Part shown: positions 7,324 to 15,509 of the stretch, piece by piece | Layout: each line of letters opens with the position of its first letter | How positions within the stretch are numbered: the stretch's first letter is position 1 | Assembly (NCBI RefSeq): GCF_001294625.1 | Contig: NZ_CP012677.1 | Coordinates: 248,001 to 312,000 of the forward strand | Direction of reading: 5' to 3' | Source of the DNA: Arthrobacter alpinus | Lineage (GTDB): Bacteria > Actinomycetota > Actinomycetes > Actinomycetales > Micrococcaceae | Length of the DNA stretch: 64,000 nucleotides | The notes under the pieces: generated by a model | Database searches by the model: none | Told to the model about the DNA's origin: nothing | Seen by the model: the letters and a program-made list of their open reading frames with translations, nothing else | Made by a program: the position numbers and the translations under genes

Positions 7324-9729
7324 GTGACCCAGACCATAGCACCTACCCAGTCCGCCAACTACGTTGGGACATCGCAACGCAAACACAATGGAGACAAATT
7401 CCTGCGTGGTGAGATGATATACATCGACGACGTCCGGATCCCTGGAATGCACTTTGCAGGGATCGTTCGTAGCCCGCATCCGCATGCCCGGATCAAGTCG
7501 GTGGATCTGAGTAAGGCCAGTAATGCCGAGGGAGTTGTCTTTGTTCTGTCCGGAGAAGACGCGGCGAAATACACTGATCCTATCCCTCATTTTATTAGTC
7601 CAGAAGCCTTTGGTGGCAAGACTACGGATGTGCGATGCCTAGCGGTCGACAAGGTCGTGTATGTGGGTGAGCCGGTGGCTGCAGTTGTTGCGCAGACACG
7701 TCAGGACGCCGAAGCTGCTGTGGAGTTGGTGGAGGTTGAGTATGAGGTCCTCCCTTTTGTCATCGATGGCGAAGAGTCGCTGAAACCGGAAGCTCCACGC
7801 ATCTACGAGCATTGGGACGACAACAAGGTCATCAGCATTCCGTTCATTAGCGGAGATACCGAGGCCGTATTCGCCGAAGCCGAGCACATTCTGGAGGACG
7901 AACTTAAAATCCAGCGGTACTCCACCCAACCCATTGAACCGCGCGGGTACGTGGCGGTTTATGACGTACGGGAGGGGAGCTACACCTTCCATGGTGCTTG
8001 CCAGAACCCCCATCCTCTCCGCTGGGTTCTCTCACACACGCTGCGTGTTTCGGAGAACGACGTTCGCGTGATTGCGCCTACAGTGGGTGGCGCCTTCGGT
8101 TTAAAGATGCATGGGCACCCTGAAGAACCTTTGATCTGCATTCTCAGCAAGCTCAGTGGCAAGCCTGTAAAGTGGATCGAGGATAGGACCGAGACCATGC
8201 TGGTCGGAGCCCGCGAACAGATGCACCGCTTCAAGGTCTCCTTCACCTCTGCCGGCAAAATTACGGCGCTGAAGGACCACTTCATTGCCAACGTGGGTGC
8301 CTTGGGAGCCCCTCCCGGCTGGGGCATGGTCTTCCTGAGTGGCCTGGCCTTTCCCACGGGCTACAAGATCGGCGCCACCGATGTGCTGGCCACGGTGGTA
8401 GCCACCAACAAGAGTCCATGGAACGCTGCCCGGGGCTATGGCAAGGAAGCCACTGCCTTGGTCATGGAGCGCATCATCGATCTGGTGGCTCGCGAACTGC
8501 AGATGGATCCGCTGGAAGTCCGCCGCGTCAATCTCATTGAGGCCCATGAGTTTCCGTACAAGACCGCTGGCGGTCTCAACATTGATTCCGGTGACTACCA
8601 CGCCGCCTTAGACAAGGCAGTCACTATGATCGGGCTTCCTGCTCTGCGGGCAGAGCAGGAAGAACTGCGCAAAGAGAATCGCTATCTCGGTATCGGTTTT
8701 GCTTTTGAGCTCACACCGGAGTCAGGCGATATTCCCGGAACGTTGGTCGGCGGATTCGACACCTCCACAGTAAAGATGGACCCCTCCGGGAAAGTGACCG
8801 TGCTGACGGGCGTGACCACACCGGGTGGAGGAAACGACACGTCGATTTTACAGATTGTTGCGGACCAGGTCGGCATCGAGATGTCAGACGCGAGGATCAT
8901 TCAGGGCGACACTCTGCTGACGCCGTACGGATTCGGCAACTACAGCGGGCGAAGTATGGTGACCGGTGGAAATGCCGCCTACCTGGCAGCAAAGGATATT
9001 CGCGCGAAGCTGTTGGTAATCGCGTCTCGACTGCTCGAAATCGATGAGAGCGACATTGACCTACGGGGTGGTTGGGCCAGAAGTCTCAGCGATCCGAGCA
9101 AGGCGATCAAGATCTCAGAAATCGCCTACACGGTCTACACCTTGGCATTTGCTACAGCCACCGGAGTGGAGCCACCGCTGGAGTCCACGCGCGTTTACCA
9201 GCCTGACAACATTCAACACACCCCCGACGCGGAGGGGAAAATCAACATCTATCCGACCTATTCCAATGCCGTGCACGTTGCAGTGGTCGAGGTGGACGCC
9301 GAAACAGGACACGTCAAGGTCCGTCGGTTTGGCACCGTCCATGACGCAGGGACTATTATCAATCCGCGTTTCGTGGAAGGACAGATGGAAGGTGCAACCA
9401 CGATGGGAATCGGGGCTGCCTTGATGGAGCACTCGATTCACGACCCAGCAACGGGCCACCTTTCCACCAACCGTTTCAAGACTTACCTCATGCCGCGAGC
9501 CAGCGACGTTCCCATGTTTGAATCGGTGCACCAGATAACACCCAGCCCCTACACCGCGCTCGGAACCAAGGGAGCTGGGGAGGCAGGGGTAGGTGGGGCG
9601 CAAGCAGCGGTCTCCAACGCGGTGCATGACGCTTTGGCGCCACTGGGAATCACGATCCGTCAGATGCCACTGAACCCACAGAACGTTCTTCACGCCATCA
9701 CCACCCAGCGAACGGGGCAGCAAGCATGA
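7324..9729 (+). CDS. Molybdenum hydroxylase (xanthine dehydrogenase family), large Mo-cofactor subunit, system 2
   Basis: An 801-residue molybdopterin subunit starting with GTG at 7324; the ATG two bases earlier runs straight into TGA. The hammerhead domain carries VGEPVAAVVAQ (about residue 117). The Mo domain has PTVGGAFGLKMHGHPEE, then NAARGYGKEA (Arg about residue 370) where many relatives have AYRGFG, and KGAGEAGVGG (Glu about residue 753) with the catalytic base. It diverges clearly from the system 1 subunit, so the two are not a recent duplication and probably act on different intermediates. With almost no leader between operator 4 and the GTG, it may be translated from a leaderless or very short-leader message. 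FAD and iron-sulphur subunits follow with ATGA overlaps. Confidence 0.9.
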   Translation: MTQTIAPTQSANYVGTSQRKHNGDKFLRGEMIYIDDVRIPGMHFAGIVRSPHPHARIKSVDLSKASNAEGVVFVLSGEDAAKYTDPIPHFISPEAFGGKTTDVRCLAVDKVVYVGEPVAAVVAQTRQDAEAAVELVEVEYEVLPFVIDGEESLKPEAPRIYEHWDDNKVISIPFISGDTEAVFAEAEHILEDELKIQRYSTQPIEPRGYVAVYDVREGSYTFHGACQNPHPLRWVLSHTLRVSENDVRVIAPTVGGAFGLKMHGHPEEPLICILSKLSGKPVKWIEDRTETMLVGAREQMHRFKVSFTSAGKITALKDHFIANVGALGAPPGWGMVFLSGLAFPTGYKIGATDVLATVVATNKSPWNAARGYGKEATALVMERIIDLVARELQMDPLEVRRVNLIEAHEFPYKTAGGLNIDSGDYHAALDKAVTMIGLPALRAEQEELRKENRYLGIGFAFELTPESGDIPGTLVGGFDTSTVKMDPSGKVTVLTGVTTPGGGNDTSILQIVADQVGIEMSDARIIQGDTLLTPYGFGNYSGRSMVTGGNAAYLAAKDIRAKLLVIASRLLEIDESDIDLRGGWARSLSDPSKAIKISEIAYTVYTLAFATATGVEPPLESTRVYQPDNIQHTPDAEGKINIYPTYSNAVHVAVVEVDAETGHVKVRRFGTVHDAGTIINPRFVEGQMEGATTMGIGAALMEHSIHDPATGHLSTNRFKTYLMPRASDVPMFESVHQITPSPYTALGTKGAGEAGVGGAQAAVSNAVHDALAPLGITIRQMPLNPQNVLHAITTQRTGQQA

Positions 9730-10562
9730 TTGCACACCGATTCAAGTACTCACGTCCTCGCTCCGCAGAGGAGGCTGCCGCTGAATTGGCGCAGATGGAC
9801 GGGCACGAAACAGCCATTATCAGTGGTGGCACGTGGGTAGTGCCTGAAATGAGTCAGCACCTTCGAAAACCAGAACTGGTCATCGATCTGAAGTCAGCTG
9901 GACTCGCAGGCGTACGCGCCGAAGCCGATGCCGTTGTGATCGGCCCGGCTACGACATACACCCAACTGGCACAGTCCAAGCACACCCCGAATTTTCTGAA
10001 AAAGGTTGTAGTGGGAGTCACCGGTGGCTCGCAGATCCGGAACCGTGGCACGATTGGCGGTTCGGCTTGCTACGCGAACCCTGCATCAGATATCCCCGGC
10101 GCGCTGGTGACACTGAAGGCGACGCTGCATCTTCGCTCCCATGGATCCACTAGAACTGTCGAAGCTGAGGATTTCTTTCTGGATGCCAACGTAACGCGCC
10201 TAGAACCTGGCGAGATCTTGGAATCGATCAGAATCCCGTCCAAGGAAGCTGGAAACCTCTTTTCCTATGAAAAGTTCAAAACCGCCCAAGGAAGCTGGCC
10301 AATAGTCACCGTCGGTTGCATTGCCTTTGAAGAGGATGCCGCACGGCGAGTTGTCGTGGGCGGTGCCGGAGCCACTCCGTTCGTGGTGGACCTGGACGGA
10401 CAAGAGAGCGAGGAAGAAATCGCCGAGCGGGTACGTGAGGCAATGCGCCAGCCTTGGAGCGACGTCTTCGCAACCGCAGACACCCGCCGTCATATCGCGT
10501 GCGTCATGACGCAACGTGCCGTACGAGAAATTGCCGCCACCAAAAAGGGAGAACACTCATGA
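9726..10562 (+). CDS. Molybdenum hydroxylase, FAD-binding medium subunit, system 2
   Basis: A 278-residue FAD subunit, coupled to the large subunit by ATGA (9726-9729). The second flavin phrase is standard (TIGGSACYANPASDIP, about residues 113-128). The first reads SGGTWVVPEMSQH instead of the usual AGGQSLLPLM, so flavin contact at that loop may differ. The C-terminal domain (GGAGATPFVV, AMRQPWSDVFATADTRRH) is that of the CO-dehydrogenase flavoprotein family. It transfers electrons from the 2Fe-2S subunit encoded directly after it. Confidence 0.88.
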   Translation: MIAHRFKYSRPRSAEEAAAELAQMDGHETAIISGGTWVVPEMSQHLRKPELVIDLKSAGLAGVRAEADAVVIGPATTYTQLAQSKHTPNFLKKVVVGVTGGSQIRNRGTIGGSACYANPASDIPGALVTLKATLHLRSHGSTRTVEAEDFFLDANVTRLEPGEILESIRIPSKEAGNLFSYEKFKTAQGSWPIVTVGCIAFEEDAARRVVVGGAGATPFVVDLDGQESEEEIAERVREAMRQPWSDVFATADTRRHIACVMTQRAVREIAATKKGEHS

Positions 10563-11080
10563 CCAACCGGCAGCATAAACTTCCCGTGAATGTGGTTGTC
10601 AACGGCGTCAGGCACGAGGTCCACGTCGATCCACGTCTGGCGTTGGTCGACTTCTTGCGTGAAGACTTGGAGTTGACCGGTACCAATGTGGGCTGCCGTA
10701 CCGGCGATTGTGGTGCCTGCACCGTTAGTGTTGACGGAGACGTTGTCAAGTCCTGCCTATCCTTGGCGGTGAGTGCTGACGGTAGCGAGATTCGTACCAT
10801 CGAAGGTTTCGCCGGAGAAGGTGAAGAGTTGTCACCCATCCAGACGGCATTCTGGAACGAGTTCGGCTTCCAGTGCGGATACTGCCTTCCTGGGATGCTC
10901 TTCTGCACCGAAGAATTGTTGGATGAAAATCCTGACCCAAATGAAGCCGAAATTCGACACGCTATTGATGGCAATCTGTGCCGCTGCACTGGTTATCACG
11001 GAATCGTCCGGTCGGTGAAGGCCGCTGCCTCGGCCCGACCATGCGCATCGCGATGCGCTCCCGCTCCCGCTCCCGAGTGA
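10559..11080 (+). CDS. Molybdenum hydroxylase, [2Fe-2S] small subunit, system 2
   Basis: A 173-residue protein starting at the ATG that overlaps the FAD-subunit stop (ATGA, 10559-10562), behind AAAGGGAG. Cluster sites: VGCRTGDCGACTV plus VKSC, and QCGYCLPGM plus LCRCTGYHGIV. The tail after KAAASA is odd, RPCASRCAPAPAPE, encoded by GC-rich DNA with three tandem CTCCCG units. This looks like drift or extension of the original C-terminus. The three system 2 genes encode the usual Mo-FAD-FeS set in a different order (Mo, FAD, FeS) from system 1 (FAD, FeS, Mo). Confidence 0.92.
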   Translation: MTNRQHKLPVNVVVNGVRHEVHVDPRLALVDFLREDLELTGTNVGCRTGDCGACTVSVDGDVVKSCLSLAVSADGSEIRTIEGFAGEGEELSPIQTAFWNEFGFQCGYCLPGMLFCTEELLDENPDPNEAEIRHAIDGNLCRCTGYHGIVRSVKAAASARPCASRCAPAPAPE

Positions 11081-11171
11081 GTCGATACATTGTGCGTCCC
11101 AATGACGCCACGTGCTTCTTCGTGCTCACATGCGCGTCCCAATCGTGGCCACCCAAGCAGAAATGTAACTA

Positions 11172-12197
11172 ATGCGAACAGTAGTCATAGAAGCCCCAGG
11201 GAATGTCGACGACATGGTGGTCAAGGTATCACCGCGGCCTAGGCCACACGCGGGAGAGATTCTGGTACAGGTAGAAGCCGCAGGCGTCAACTTCATTGAC
11301 ATCTACCGACGCACCGGTGCTTACCCGGTGGACTATCCACACGTTCCCGGCCTTGAAGGTGCCGGCGTCGTCACTGAGCTTGGCGACGGCGTTACCGAGT
11401 TCGAGGTCGACGACCGAGTGGCGTGGGTCTGGGTGCCGGGGTCGTACGCGGAGATGCTGGTTGTTCCGGTGGAAGCGGCTTTGCGGTTGGAAAACTCCGT
11501 AGATAGCGTGACGGCGGCCGCCTGCCTTCTTCAAGGCATGACCGCTCAGTACTTGGCGGACTCAACTTTTGCGATTTCTCATGAGCACACCGTATTGGTT
11601 CATGCAGCCGCAGGTGGAGTCGGGTTGATGCTGACGCAGCTGGCTGCAGCACGAGGCGCGCGCGTCATCGGTACGGTATCCAGTGCCGAAAAGAGTGCAA
11701 TGGCGTATGCGGCAGGTGCCGAGCACGTCACCCGTTACGACTTGCTAGCCGACATAACACAGCAACTGCCCTTGCTGGTCCGTGATTTGACCGATGGCGT
11801 TGGTGTCGACGTCGTCTACGACGGAGTCGGACGAACGACGTTTGACGCATCGTTGGCATCATTGAAGCCACACGGCCTCCTCGCACTCTACGGGCAGGCA
11901 TCCGGTCCGGTTCCGCCTTTGGACTTGGGTCGCCTCAATGCCGCAGGGTCGCTGTATGTGACGCGGCCCAACTTAATGCACTTCATATCCAATCGGGGAG
12001 ATTTGGAACGCCTAAGCGCTCAGGTCATGGAATCCATCGCGAACAAGGTCATTGAAGTCCAGATTTCTCGATCATTTCCATTGGACGAGGCTCCAGCAGC
12101 ACATCGTTTTCTTGAGAGTCGACAGAGCACAGGCAAGATAGTCCTGACAATGGATCCAGTATCTTCAAATTCGTCCTGCCCAGACAGCGGAGGTTGA
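11172..12197 (+). CDS. NADPH:quinone oxidoreductase-like protein (MDR superfamily)
   Basis: A 341-residue zinc-less medium-chain dehydrogenase/reductase. The N-terminal catalytic fold has AGVNFIDIYRRTGAYPV, as in quinone oxidoreductases, and the Rossmann fold has HAAAGGVGLMLTQLA (about residues 137-151) followed by VIGTVSSAEK for NADPH. No zinc ligands of alcohol dehydrogenases are seen. No clear ribosome site precedes the ATG. The 91-base gap before it contains the phrase GCGTCCCAAT twice (11094 and 11133 areas), of unknown meaning. It probably reduces a quinone or an alpha,beta-unsaturated carbonyl in the island pathway, or handles electrons from the hydroxylases. Confidence 0.85.
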   Translation: MRTVVIEAPGNVDDMVVKVSPRPRPHAGEILVQVEAAGVNFIDIYRRTGAYPVDYPHVPGLEGAGVVTELGDGVTEFEVDDRVAWVWVPGSYAEMLVVPVEAALRLENSVDSVTAAACLLQGMTAQYLADSTFAISHEHTVLVHAAAGGVGLMLTQLAAARGARVIGTVSSAEKSAMAYAAGAEHVTRYDLLADITQQLPLLVRDLTDGVGVDVVYDGVGRTTFDASLASLKPHGLLALYGQASGPVPPLDLGRLNAAGSLYVTRPNLMHFISNRGDLERLSAQVMESIANKVIEVQISRSFPLDEAPAAHRFLESRQSTGKIVLTMDPVSSNSSCPDSGG

Positions 12198-12206
12198 ACA
12201 GAATCC

Positions 12207-12791
12207 ATGTGCCCGACTTCGATCAAGTCCTGTGCAGAGCTTACCGATAGGCCCCGGTCGACCTGGTATCCGTCAGATGACGGGCTCGCCACTATAGGCT
12301 ATCGGGTGTTGGCCATGCAGGTACCTCTGCTCGTGGAAGGCGCTCCGGGTACCGGCGGCAAGAGCGCATTGGCCAAAGCGCTCGCTCAGACGCCCGATAT
12401 CGAGTTGATCCGGTTTCCGGGCTATGAGGGGATCGACCCCAGTCACGCGATCTACGAATCGGATTTCAATCGGCATTTCCTGCATTTGGGTGCTGCGGAG
12501 ACTACGGGGGATTCCATCGCAGGACAGTGTGAAGCCCTAGGGGGAACCGAGCGCTCGACCTACGACGAACGGACCCTCCTCACCCGGCCGATCATGCAGG
12601 CTCTGCGCCAGAGCTGGGGCGTCGTTGTCGTCCTCGCCAGCCATGGCTGGGAAAGCGATGATCCGGCTCTGCTGGGAGAGCGGCTAGGGCAGAGCGGCAT
12701 CGTGGCCGCGCTGCTTCCTATCGACCCCCTACCGTCAGCCGACTCACTGTGGAGATTTGAAGATATGTTGGAGGTGCTTTCTGATGCGTGA
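12207..12791 (+). CDS. Degenerate CoxD/MoxR-like AAA ATPase fragment
   Basis: A 194-residue protein matching the N-terminal half of CoxD-type AAA+ ATPases, which help mature molybdenum hydroxylases: LLVEGAPGTGGKSALAKAL, then IRFPGYEGIDPSHAIYESDFNRH, then DERTLLTRPIMQAL. The Walker A loop has one extra Gly (GAPGTGGKS instead of GxPGxGKT). The Walker B region reads LLPIDPLP where LLIDEID is expected, and the protein stops at FEDMLEVLSDA, where full-length CoxD continues for another 100 or more residues. It may be inactive, or a regulatory remnant kept for coupling to xdhC, whose start lies 8 bases inside it. Confidence 0.65.
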   Translation: MCPTSIKSCAELTDRPRSTWYPSDDGLATIGYRVLAMQVPLLVEGAPGTGGKSALAKALAQTPDIELIRFPGYEGIDPSHAIYESDFNRHFLHLGAAETTGDSIAGQCEALGGTERSTYDERTLLTRPIMQALRQSWGVVVVLASHGWESDDPALLGERLGQSGIVAALLPIDPLPSADSLWRFEDMLEVLSDA

Positions 12792-13953
12792 TGTACTGGC
12801 CGAGCTGAAATCGGAGTGGGAGCTCGGAAATACGGCAGGATTAGCCACCGTTGTCAGGACGTACAAATCCGCTCCGCGCCTGGCCGGGGCCTCCATGCTA
12901 GTCACGCGCGATGGACGAGCCGTCGGATCGGTATCCGGCGGCTGCGTGGAAGGTGCGGTGTATGAGTTGGCCCGGGAAATGGAACACACCGGCACCGCGG
13001 TGCTGCAGCGCTACGGGGTGAGCGACGATGACGCGTTTTCTGTGGGGCTGACTTGTGGTGGGATCCTGGACATCTTTGTTGAACCGGTAAGCCCGGCAAC
13101 GTTTCCCGAGCTTGAGGCGGTCTGGGATGATATTGGCGCTGGAAGACCGGTAGCCGTGGCCACAGTTATCAGACACCCGTCGGCCGACTGGGTGGGGCGT
13201 CGGCTGGTGGTGCGCCCCGCCGACAGCGACGGCTCGCTCGGCCACGCATCCGCCGACCATGCCGTTGCCGAAGATGCGCGCGGCCTGTTGGCCGCGGGGC
13301 GCACTTCGACTCTGGGCTATGGTCCGCAAGGACAACGACGGGGCGAGGGGATGGAGATCTTTGTGGCCAGCTATGCGCCGCGACCGCGAATGCTCATCTT
13401 TGGGGCTATTGACTTTGCCGCCGCGGTTGCCAGCCAGGGATCGCTTCTGGGCTACGACGTGACCGTCTGCGATGCGCGAAACATTTTCGCCACTGCAGCC
13501 CGATTCCCTGATGCGGACCAAGTGATCGTGGACTGGCCGCACCGGTACTTGAAAGGCCAGCTCGAGGCAGGTTTGCTGGACGGGCGCACAGTGATCTGCG
13601 TGCTGACCCACGACCCAAAGTTTGATGTGCCCTTGTTGGAGATCGCCCTGCGGATCCCGGCGCTGGCCTTTGTCGGAGCCATGGGATCACGGCGTACCCA
13701 TGAGGATCGGATGGAAAGGCTGGTGCAATCGGGACTACGTGCGGAGGAACTCGCGCGGCTGAGTAGTCCAATTGGACTCGATCTGGGATCCCGTACGCCG
13801 CAGGAAACGGCAGTCTCAATTGTCGCGGAGATCATCTCAAAACAGTGGGGCGGAAGCGGCGAGCCGCTAAGTGGAATCTCCGGATCAATTCACGGTTCCT
13901 CGCACGAATCTCGAGAGCCATGGCCGAGTATCGAAATCAACTCAAAGAAATAG
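12784..13953 (+). CDS. xdhC: XdhC/CoxI-type molybdenum cofactor insertion protein
   Basis: A 389-residue protein from the ATG at 12784 (MRDVLAELK), overlapping the preceding gene by 8 bases. The N-terminal XdhC_CoxI domain has VGSVSGGCVEGAVYE (about residues 39-53) and LTCGGILDIFVEP. The C-terminal Rossmann-like domain has MLIFGAIDFAAAVA, where GAGHVA is more usual, and FVGAMGSRRTHEDRMERL. XdhC proteins bind molybdenum cofactor, promote its sulphuration and deliver it to the large subunit. The gene most likely serves both hydroxylases of the island. The last 40 residues after IISKQWGG are low-complexity and may be dispensable. Confidence 0.88.
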   Translation: MRDVLAELKSEWELGNTAGLATVVRTYKSAPRLAGASMLVTRDGRAVGSVSGGCVEGAVYELAREMEHTGTAVLQRYGVSDDDAFSVGLTCGGILDIFVEPVSPATFPELEAVWDDIGAGRPVAVATVIRHPSADWVGRRLVVRPADSDGSLGHASADHAVAEDARGLLAAGRTSTLGYGPQGQRRGEGMEIFVASYAPRPRMLIFGAIDFAAAVASQGSLLGYDVTVCDARNIFATAARFPDADQVIVDWPHRYLKGQLEAGLLDGRTVICVLTHDPKFDVPLLEIALRIPALAFVGAMGSRRTHEDRMERLVQSGLRAEELARLSSPIGLDLGSRTPQETAVSIVAEIISKQWGGSGEPLSGISGSIHGSSHESREPWPSIEINSKK

Positions 13954-14097
13954 CATCGCAAGCGACAAGATTAGTCAAACGTCTCGCAGCTTCGGCTAGC
14001 AGCCCTGGTGTTTCGTCAGTTTGCATGTGAAAAAGCTGGACTGTGGAATCGTTCCGCCTGGGGAGACGCTGTCGGTACCTGGCGACAGAAAGCAAAG

Positions 14098-14772
14098 CTA
14101 TTGGACGGAGTTCGCGGTTACTACTGCATTCCTGGCGGCCAGAATGTGAACGCGCATTACAGCCTCCGCCCATTCCCCGTCGCGGGCTTTTGCGGCCGCC
14201 ACGAGTTCGGCATGATGCTGCATGCTTCGTTTGAGTTCCTCAGGGGTGTAGCTCATGAAGGTGTGTGCCACCATTGTTGGCCGCAGGATTGCCCGCAGCG
14301 CAATGGAAAGGTGCCTGTTGCCACACAGTTCTACGAAGATGCCGTGAAATGCGCCGTTGAGAGCGCTCAGCTCGTTGTGCCGGCCGGCTCGCACAGCTTC
14401 TTCCATTTGGTTTGCCAACAGCTCAAGCCGCTCAACGTCCACATCGGTGAGGTGGGGTACTGAGAGGAGGGCGGCATGGGGTTCAAACCCAGCGCGAACG
14501 TCATAAAGGTCAGCGATGTCCCCGGCGCTAAAGGAGACAACCTGTGCTCCTTTATTGCGGCTGATCTCCACTAGGCCTTCTGCGGCCAATCTTTTGATTG
14601 CCTCGCGAATAGGAGTCCGGCTGACCCCGATGCTCTCGGCCAAGGTTTTTTCCCTAAGCCAAGCGCCGGGTGGCAGGATGCCTGAAGCCAGCATGGAGCG
14701 CAGTTGATCGTAAACGCTCTGTTCTGCGCCCTGCCCGAATTCGTAATCCGGTGTGGTCGAATCGATGTTCAT
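14098..14772 (-). CDS. GntR-family regulator, FCD subfamily
   Basis: A 224-residue regulator. The ATG at 14772 is preferred over that at 14790 because AAGGTG lies 8 bases ahead. The winged-helix part (YDQLRSMLASGILPPGAWLREKTLAESIGVSRTPIREAIKRLAAEGLV, quoted in pieces: LREKTLAESIGVSRTP then REAIKRLAAEGLVEI) is followed by an FCD domain with DLYDVRAGFEPHAA, LNGAFHGIF and MQHHAELVAAAKARDGEWA, whose His and Asp residues bind metal and acid ligands in relatives. It is convergent to xdhC and downstream of the isochorismatase gene. It is the only regulator in the island, so it is the best candidate for binding the six TTGYATRCAA-like palindromes. A half-site TTGCAT overlaps its own start region (14785-14790), which would fit autoregulation. 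Confidence 0.9.
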   Translation of the reverse strand: MNIDSTTPDYEFGQGAEQSVYDQLRSMLASGILPPGAWLREKTLAESIGVSRTPIREAIKRLAAEGLVEISRNKGAQVVSFSAGDIADLYDVRAGFEPHAALLSVPHLTDVDVERLELLANQMEEAVRAGRHNELSALNGAFHGIFVELCGNRHLSIALRAILRPTMVAHTFMSYTPEELKRSMQHHAELVAAAKARDGEWAEAVMRVHILAARNAVVTANSVQ

Positions 14773-14819
14773 GACTGTCGCACCTTGCATGTTGGACGAT
14801 GGGTTTTACTCACGGGAGG

Positions 14820-14858
14820 CAGGTGTTGCCAGATCCAGTCTAACTCTGGCAACACCTG
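14820..14858 (-). terminator. Perfect 14-bp hairpin between isochorismatase gene and gntR
   Basis: Arms CAGGTGTTGCCAGA (14820-14833) and TCTGGCAACACCTG (14845-14858) with an 11-base loop. It starts 6 bases after the end of the isochorismatase gene. There is no T-run on either side, so it may be a U-poor actinobacterial terminator or an RNA-stability hairpin that separates hyu-operon message from gntR. Confidence 0.65.
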
Positions 14859-14864
14859 CACGGT

Positions 14865-15509
14865 TTATGCCGTGTGCCCTGGCTGGGGAGTCTTTCCGTT
14901 TTCGATGTAGGCGATGATACTTTGGCTGTCCATCACTTCAGCGTACTTGGCCTGAAGGTCGTATAGAGACGCTTCATGCACGCCATCATTGCGGTCCGCC
15001 ACACCGTCGCTGACAACGAGGGGAATGAAGCCGTGTTGAATGGCATCCACAGCCGTGGCTCGGACGCAGCCGCTGGTACTGGTTCCTATAATGATGACGG
15101 TATTTATCCCCTGGGATCTAAGCGTGGAGCTAAGGCTCGTTCCGAAAAAGGCGCTGGCATATTGTTTTACTATCACGGTTTCTTCAGACAACGCCTCCAC
15201 CTCGGGCATAAGCTGACCATGTATTGTCTCGCCGATGAGGGTTTTCAGTGCAGGGATCTTTTTGACGAAAACGCCGCCGTCCAGGGCGTTTGGACCATAA
15301 CGGACGATGGTGTGTATTACCGGCACTGCTCGGCGTCTGGCTGCTGCGATGACTGCTGCCGCCACTCCCAAGCAGTCTGACGGGGGCAGGCACAAGGGGC
15401 TCTGCGGATCGAAGTAGGCCCGCATGAGATCTATCGAGATCACGGCCGGGCTGCTTCCGGGCGTCAGGGCTCCATTGAAGCCCTCGTTGAAGTCGTCCAC
15501 GGCTGTCAT
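14865..15509 (-). CDS. Isochorismatase-fold cysteine hydrolase (N-carbamoylsarcosine amidase-like)
   Basis: A 214-residue cysteine hydrolase with the family triad: Asp27 in VISIDLMRAYFD, Lys115 in TVIVKQYASAFFGT, and Cys148 in GTSTSGCVRATAVDA. The GTSTSGCVRATA phrase is the pattern of N-carbamoylsarcosine amidase and related amidohydrolases; maleamate amidohydrolase also belongs to this fold. It shares a base with the hyuB stop (TAATG at 15507-15511), so it is made with HyuA and HyuB. HyuAB plus such an amidase is the known pair that opens N-methylhydantoin and removes the carbamoyl group, which makes release of ammonia from a ring-opened amide or carbamoyl compound the likely role here. Confidence 0.82.
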   Translation of the reverse strand: MTAVDDFNEGFNGALTPGSSPAVISIDLMRAYFDPQSPLCLPPSDCLGVAAAVIAAARRRAVPVIHTIVRYGPNALDGGVFVKKIPALKTLIGETIHGQLMPEVEALSEETVIVKQYASAFFGTSLSSTLRSQGINTVIIIGTSTSGCVRATAVDAIQHGFIPLVVSDGVADRNDGVHEASLYDLQAKYAEVMDSQSIIAYIENGKTPQPGHTA

